Source of the DNA: Sporobolomyces roseus
Taxonomy: Eukaryota > Basidiomycota > Microbotryomycetes > Sporidiobolales > Sporidiobolaceae
Direction: 5' to 3'
Length of the DNA stretch: 64,000 nucleotides
Assembly: GCA_016617785.1 (NCBI GenBank)
Contig: JADILM010000010.1
Coordinates: 372,001-436,000, forward strand
The notes under the pieces were generated by a model. That model was given only the letters and a program-made list of their open reading frames with translations, did not search any database and was not told the DNA's origin. Both the position numbers and the translations under genes were made by a program. This document shows, piece after piece, positions 58,731 through 64,000 of this stretch. Each line of letters opens with the position of its first letter. The stretch's first letter is position 1.

Positions 58731-60073
58731 ATGAGTCAAGTGTGAGTCACCCTCGCTACTAGTCAAGAGCAGGCTACTCGATCCCGAGTCCTGTAGCTCT
58801 CCCATTCGAAGTTGACACTGACGCATCGATCTCATCTCCTCCAACTCTCTCTCGATACAGCGCTTTCTCTGAGGGATGCCCTGTACGTCTGATCTTCCTA
58901 CTGACAGTCTTGAAGCTGTACCGACTCGCCTCGCTCTGATTGAACAGATCTACGCCCCATTCTTCGGTGCGATGTAAGTAGAGGCTTCCAGCTTCTCTCG
59001 ACTCTCCTGCCTGCCTGTCACAGTCGAGATGATACTAATGTGGCTACGTGAATATATGAAGGGGCTGCACTGCTGCTATCGTCTTCACTTGTGCGTTCTC
59101 CCCCCTCTCACTTTCTCTTGACCACGCATCTACCTCGATGCTCCAGCTTGAACCCTTGACTGACTCGCTTAACTCCCTCTATGTCATCTCTGTCACCTAC
59201 TAATCCTTCTGGTAAACTCTCGCAAAAACATCGACGCTGCCTCCAATTTCGCTCGCTCCCTTCTTCATCCCTTTCTTCGATCTCGACTCCGCTCCTCGCC
59301 TCTTCCCTCAACGTACATCAACGACAATCAGGCATTGGAGCGTCATACGGAACCTCTAAATCAGGAGTTGGAATCGCCGCTATGGGTGTCCTTCGACCGG
59401 ATCTCATGATGAAGTGTATCGTTCCCGTCGTCATGGCTGGTATCATTGCTGTACGTCAGACGCTTCCTACGCTCCAATATAATGTGACTGAGATGATGCT
59501 GTCTTACAGATCTACGGTCTCGTCGTTTCGGTTTTGATTTCGGGAGACCTCAAATCTCCTATGGCCCTCTACACCGGTTTCATTCAACTCGGTGCTGGTC
59601 TCTCAGTCGGTCTCGCCGGTCTATCGGCTGGATTCGCGATCGGAATTGTCGGAGATGCTGGTGTTCGAGGTGTTGCTCAACAGGTTAGTCTCCCGAAAAC
59701 TTCCTGTTTTGACGAGAAACCAAAGTTGACTCTCGCTTTTCCCTTCATAGTCCCGAGTCTTCGTCGGAATGGTATGTCGCTGCAGTTTGGCCTCTCGTGA
59801 TCCCGCTGTGCTTCTTACTGACTTGCTCTGCTTCAATTTGACAGATTCTTATTCTCATTTTCGCGTACGTCTCAATGTGCGATCAGTTTCCTCATTCGCG
59901 TCGATACTGATTTCGAATCTCGGGCGTACAGTGAGGTTCTCGGTCTTTACGGTCTCATCGTTGCGCTTATTCTCAACACCCGAGCATCCGATACCCCTGG
60001 AGTAAGCTCTCTCCCTCTTCTTCCCTTCCCTTCCCTGTCCTGTAGCTGACTAATGATGACCTCACAGTGTTAA
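58731..60073 (+). CDS. VMA3: V-type proton ATPase proteolipid subunit c
   Basis: Membrane-rotor subunit c of the vacuolar H+-ATPase, 165 aa. The ten-exon model: 58731-58741, 58861-58882, 58948-58973, 59062-59090, 59332-59450, 59510-59683, 59751-59771, 59845-59864, 59932-60001, 60068-60073, all in phase. Four membrane helices: [57 protein letters not shown], and the last one with the essential proton-carrying Glu ([17 protein letters not shown], Glu at about residue 142). [18 protein letters not shown] is a family signature. It could be the Vma11 paralog, but length and start favour Vma3. The final exon carries only a Cys codon and the stop. Confidence 0.95.
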
Positions 60074-60432
60074 TCGTCTTCCTCCTTTCCCATAACCTCT
60101 ATCGAGTCGTGTACTCTTTGACAACAATCGCATCTCGTCCCTTTCACAAATCCCAACTCCATTTCCCTCACTCTCCGAACCTGTGTTTTCAATCTGCCCT
60201 TCTTCTCCTCCCTCTCTTCAGCCCATTCTTTCTCGTTCAGTTCGCCTTCTTCTTCATGTTTTTGACCTCCCCATACAAACCCCCCCTTTTTTTTGCAACA
60301 ACAAAGTTCCGTATAAAACTGCCGTCTCGTCGAGTTGACGGAGAAGAGCTTCGACGGTATCGTTACTCCAACAGCACCGTCGAGCGTGCGCTTCAAATTT
60401 TCAGCGAAGTCCGAGGATCTTTTCGGAGTTTC

Positions 60433-61492
60433 ATGAAAGAGCACAAAGTCACTCTGTACCTCTTCCTCTTTCCCACTCCCGATATCCTATCCACAATGCT
60501 AGCGGCATCTTCTATCCTCTCAGTTCGAGAAGACTCGTCCAATTCAGCTGGGTTCCGATTGACTTCAATAGCTATCACTTCCCTTGTCCCGCTCGCTGGC
60601 CCGATCCTCGTACCGATCCTACTCGACAAACTCGAGCGAGCTCAACGTGATTCAGGTCTCACTAGAGAGGAAGCAGGAGAAGCGGAAGAAGCGAGGGATG
60701 GGAGCGCTTTCGCAATGATCGCAGCGTGAGGTTTATTTCTGTTCTTTCATGTCGATCTGGATCTGTGCTGATCTTTGAGGATTGCTCAGGGAGAGTATGC
60801 TCGTTGTTGCGGCATTAGGCATCCCAGCTAGCTTGAAACTAGGAGGATACGAGAATATCGTTATCATCCTCATCTTCGCAGGACTGTATGGGGTAGCTCT
60901 CGGAAGTAAGTGAGCAAATTCGTTGGCTATTATCGGCTGTGTGATCACAGCCGGGCAATGTCAGAGCGAAGACAGCGTCAACTGAGTTTGCGAGCTGACT
61001 TTCCGTTTTCCTTCGCCAAACTCATAGTTGCCTGGATCTTGATTGTTCGTCGAATCTTGGAGAATCGATCAAGAGTGAACGGGAACGGCACAGTCGAGTT
61101 CGAGCTTGTGAAAGGAAACGACGAAGCTATGGATGTCGACGATGTGTTGAATCGGTCGAATGCTCGAGGACCGCTCAGACGAAGCAATACTGGATCGACT
61201 ACCTTGTACGACTCGAAGGAAGGCACGTATGAGCGAGAAGGAGAGGAGGACGACATTATGCAGAGAACGGAAACAGCCAAGACGAAATCGAAACTGGTAA
61301 GTTTTCGTCCTCGCTACTCGGCTTTCGTCGAATCTTGCTTACTGAGAACCTCTTACCGCTCTCTCATAGCGTCCGTTCTTTCTGGCGAAACGAGCGGGAC
61401 TCAAGGAAGCAGAGACGGGGATCGGAAACGATTCTGCTGAAGCTTTACCGCTTGTAGCTCTGCTGAAAGCTCGTCAGCCTCGTTTCGTCTGA
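60433..61492 (+). CDS. Small membrane protein of unknown function
   Basis: Exons 60433-60725, 60790-60905, 61028-61296 and 61370-61492 give 266 aa. ATG 60433 (MKEHKVTLYLFLFPTPD); an internal ATG (MLAASSILSV) is an alternative start. Hydrophobic segments: LTSIAITSLVPLAGPILVPI, a second with MLVVAALGIPA, and a third IVIILIFAGLYGVALGIVAW reaching WILIVRRILENR, so two or three membrane passes. The C-terminal half is hydrophilic, acidic then basic (KSKLRPFFLAKRAGLKEAE). I do not recognise the family. Its stop is only 66 bp from the stop of the opposing F-box/LRR-like gene, so the 3' UTRs probably overlap. Confidence 0.6.
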
Positions 61493-61558
61493 CAGATATC
61501 CCTGTGTAATACTCATTGCGATGTCCGTGATCTCTACAAACTTGAAGATTGTCAAGGT

Positions 61559-63288
61559 CTAAACAACTCCTGCTTCCTCGGCCAGTTTCGACATGATACC
61601 ATAGTCGCTTGACACGGACGCGTTCGGCCACCCGTCATCTCCTTCCAGCTTAATCCCTTTCGCTTTACAGGCTTGCCGTAGCTGGAGTCGTGGCTCGACA
61701 GTGTCGTCGAACTCCGTCAGCATCGGATTCTCCTTCGAAACCTGCACCTCGAGAACTTCGAGAGTCGAGAAGTCTTGTGTGGAAGTCGATCCGAGGAGAT
61801 CGATCAGACGTCCGAGCGAAGGTGGAGGTAAGAGAGGAAGTAGGATTAGGGTGTCAATTGGCAGAATGGCGAGACGATCAAGGTAGTCGTCGTCTAGTCC
61901 GAATCCTCCGAGTTCGAGATGACGGAGGCGCTGACAGGAACGAAGACCGGCGAAGAAGTGATCAGTGAAAGTGACTGTGTCGAGACGAGAGGGATGTGGA
62001 CCGGTGAGACGCAGTCGAATAGCGAGTGTTTCAAGTTTGGGTGAAACGGTTGTGAAGAATACGTCGACCTGTCGGGCTGCTTCCACAGGATTGGACGGAT
62101 CGAATTCGAGGGTGAGCTCGAGGTGTTCGAGTTGAGAAGGGGGAATGTCGAGATCGCCGTCCTCAGGTAGTAGGCCGGTAGCAATAGGTTCGAGGAGGAA
62201 TGCCGGCACAGTGAAAGCGAGCCAAGGGGTTGAGAGTACAGAGTAGTCCATGAACATTGGTAGATTGGACACGTGGGGGTTCGCCTCAAGTGACTCGCTC
62301 AGTCGTCCTTCCACCAACCCGGACGATGTGATTATTGGCTTTCGACCTAGGTAGAACTCCATCCGGTCGTGGCTGCGGGCAAAAAATTCGCCAAAGAACG
62401 CTCTAGCCGCGCGCCTGTACTCGTCCTCATCATCGCCTGCCAATTTCAAGGTAAAACTTGCAACCTCCATCAACCAGTTGCTTGCCCACTCGAACCAGTC
62501 ATCGACAAAGTTCGAGTCCATGGTGAGATCCAACGTAAGCTGCTTGACCTTGAATCTTCGATGGACCTTCCAGCTCAACTCAGGCTTCAAGTCGCGGCCG
62601 CATTCATCTGAAAGATCGATGTGGACGAGGTCGAGGGTGTTGGTCGGAGGTACGAGTTTCAAGTATGCCCTTCCGTCAAGACATTCCTTGAGCTCTTCAT
62701 AAGAGGCGATGATCAGTTGAGACTGTGAAGTGGGGAGAGCGATCCTGCGCCAGTGAACCGAGGTTGCGATAAGAGAGTGAAGGGTGATTCTGCGTCGCCA
62801 GATAGCCGAATCAGCTTTGACGTGGTCGAGGATGAGGTAGAGGATTTCATTCGGGAGATGCTGATTTGACAGTGGAAAGGGGGAAGCGGAGGTTGAAAGG
62901 GAGAGGGCAGAATCGAGGAGGAGTTTCGAGGCAGAAATGAGGGTCGAAAAGGGGTCGGGTTCGTCGAGGGGAGCTTTAGAGAACATGGATAAAGCGGATA
63001 AGAGGAGTTGTTGAGCGGAAGAGTTTGGCTATGGAAGAGAGAAAGAAAGAGAGCGAAAGACGAAATGTCAGCCAAACACTTATCCTCAGCCGACAATTGA
63101 GTGCTCACCTCGTAGCCCAGTCTCGATAGTCCTCTCATGATCTCCTCTAACTCTCGCACCACTGGCGTCCTGACGGCTTGATCGAAAGGCCGATGAATGA
63201 ACCTCGAAGATGAAAGGTATCCATTGAGATCGAGGAGTCTCGCTGCTGCTTGTTCGCGCGTTCGTATAGATTCTTGATGCTTCGGCAT
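61559..63288 (-). CDS. F-box/LRR-like protein, copy 2
   Basis: Exons 63288-63109 and 63028-61559 give 549 aa. Architecture as copy 1: helical exon 1 (MPKHQESIRTREQAAARLL), F-box-like HLPNEILYLILDHVKADSAI, conserved middle, then LRR-like strands (LEHLELTLEF, LETLAIRLRLTGPH, LRHLELGGFGLDDDYLDRL, LPIDTLILLPLLPPPS). Codon by codon, about 180 residues from PPTNTLDLVHIDL to EDGDLDIPPS are the same as copy 1 except one (Ser for Ala in NPHVSNL). The N-terminus differs by scattered changes and the C-terminal 210 residues differ heavily. Probable SCF substrate adaptor (inference). Both copies have intact frames. Confidence 0.75.
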
Positions 63289-63822
63289 GCTTGTGAGAGG
63301 ACTGTCGGTGATATCGAGTGAGGTGTAGGAGAGAGAAAGTTGAACTCCGAGTCGACAACTCTTGCTCCTTCCTCCAAGTCGATCGCTTTGAATGCAGCTG
63401 AGACTGGGCTTGAGCTATCAGAAGAGCTCTTGAACCGCACCTATCGCTCTTTTGAGGCCACTAAGTGTGCGACGCTTCTCGCCTTCGACCTCTATCTTTT
63501 CATCAATCTTGGGTTCTGTACCGCCGTGACAACACGCTACGAGTCTGAAAAGCTCACAACAGGTGATATGGACTCCAAGCGAGGAGTCAAGTAGTACTAG
63601 AGCTCGATTGGATATCGAAGGGAGGAGGAACCGCAGAGGGAATTTCGAGGAACTGAAAAGGTCTTCTTGTGAGCCCCGCGAGTCTCGCTTCCTAGCTGAG
63701 ACTGGCTCTGACGGAAGAGGAGGACGTCGAAGAATGCGAGACGACCCCTTGAGCTGCCGTACAATGGAGAAGTGCGAGCGATTTTTCGATTCTCTCGCTT
63801 TCGCACAATTCGATCTCGCAGC
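62120..63822 (-). repeat. Right arm of the long inverted duplication
   Basis: Reverse-orientation partner of 41510-43195. It includes the upstream flank (63289-63822), exon 1, the intron and most of exon 2. The nearly perfect part corresponds to about 62210-62655. Confidence 0.85.
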
Positions 63823-64000
63823 CGGTTCGACTCGAATAGCTTTTGAACATCAGAGAAGGAGTATCGAGAAATCTCGATGTCGCTCGAATGATCGGATCCA
63901 CTTTATCCAGATTCTACTGCTTCTCAGTCGCTCGTTTCCTCTAATGCATTTCTGCTCTCCCTCTTCCCCTGATCGCAAAGCCGACTACACCTCAATCTCT
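63823..64000. other. Right edge of window, no gene seen
   Basis: The last 178 bp lie beyond the duplicated upstream region and hold no recognisable coding sequence. Confidence 0.4.

Noticed and set aside
62369..62611. An 80-codon frame, identical in both F-box copies (also 42721-42963, opposite strand)
   Set aside because: It is the antisense shadow of the converted tract, identical only because the DNA is identical.

Overview
The window is a piece of a basidiomycete nuclear genome. Genes are split by many 50-80 bp GT-AG introns, Ser TCG and Arg CGA codons dominate, and UTRs are pyrimidine-rich. The tetraspanin is of the Tsp2 type, which is described as basidiomycete-specific. Codon use and the lack of hyphal-specific genes make a Pucciniomycotina yeast (for example Microbotryomycetes) my best guess, but that is inference. 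I see no tRNA, rRNA, CRISPR array or intact transposon. All exon models were built by hand from reading frame, splice motifs and protein-family knowledge.

Layout, left part (1-32 kb), mostly conserved housekeeping genes: PAN1 (-, runs off the left edge), a Tsp2-like tetraspanin with a very long disordered N-terminus (-), an MSB2-like signalling mucin (+), the SH3 protein BBC1 (+), a RING/LON protein of the LONRF type (+), arsenite exporter ACR3 (-), an RPAP1/RBA50-like RNA polymerase II assembly factor (+), a HIT/HINT protein (-), a pirin (-), and a ZNF511-like zinc finger protein (+).

Middle part (32-44 kb), more lineage-specific: a fragment of an F-box/LRR-like family (+), two tandem paralogs of an unrecognised family with a Trp-rich tail (-,-), a large PH/coiled-coil protein (+), and a full F-box/LRR-like gene (+).

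Right part (44-64 kb): a NUP50/NUP2-like FG nucleoporin with a RanBP1 domain (+), two small orphan genes (+,+), two tandem MYND-finger paralogs (-,-), an HMT1-type vacuolar ABC transporter (-), threonine synthase (+), V-ATPase proteolipid c (+), a small membrane protein (+), and a second F-box/LRR-like gene (-). This last gene forms a long inverted repeat with the copy at 42 kb, and the two share an almost base-identical internal tract.

Functional links are loose and may be chance. PAN1 and BBC1 both act at cortical actin/endocytic patches and MSB2 is a cell-surface sensor. ACR3 and the HMT1-like transporter both belong to metal/metalloid handling, with V-ATPase supplying the vacuolar proton gradient. 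The strongest unusual signals are the gene-conversion pattern between the two F-box/LRR-like genes, the tandem orphan pair, a recurring GTTCG-type 5' splice site, and the 694-residue extension on the tetraspanin.
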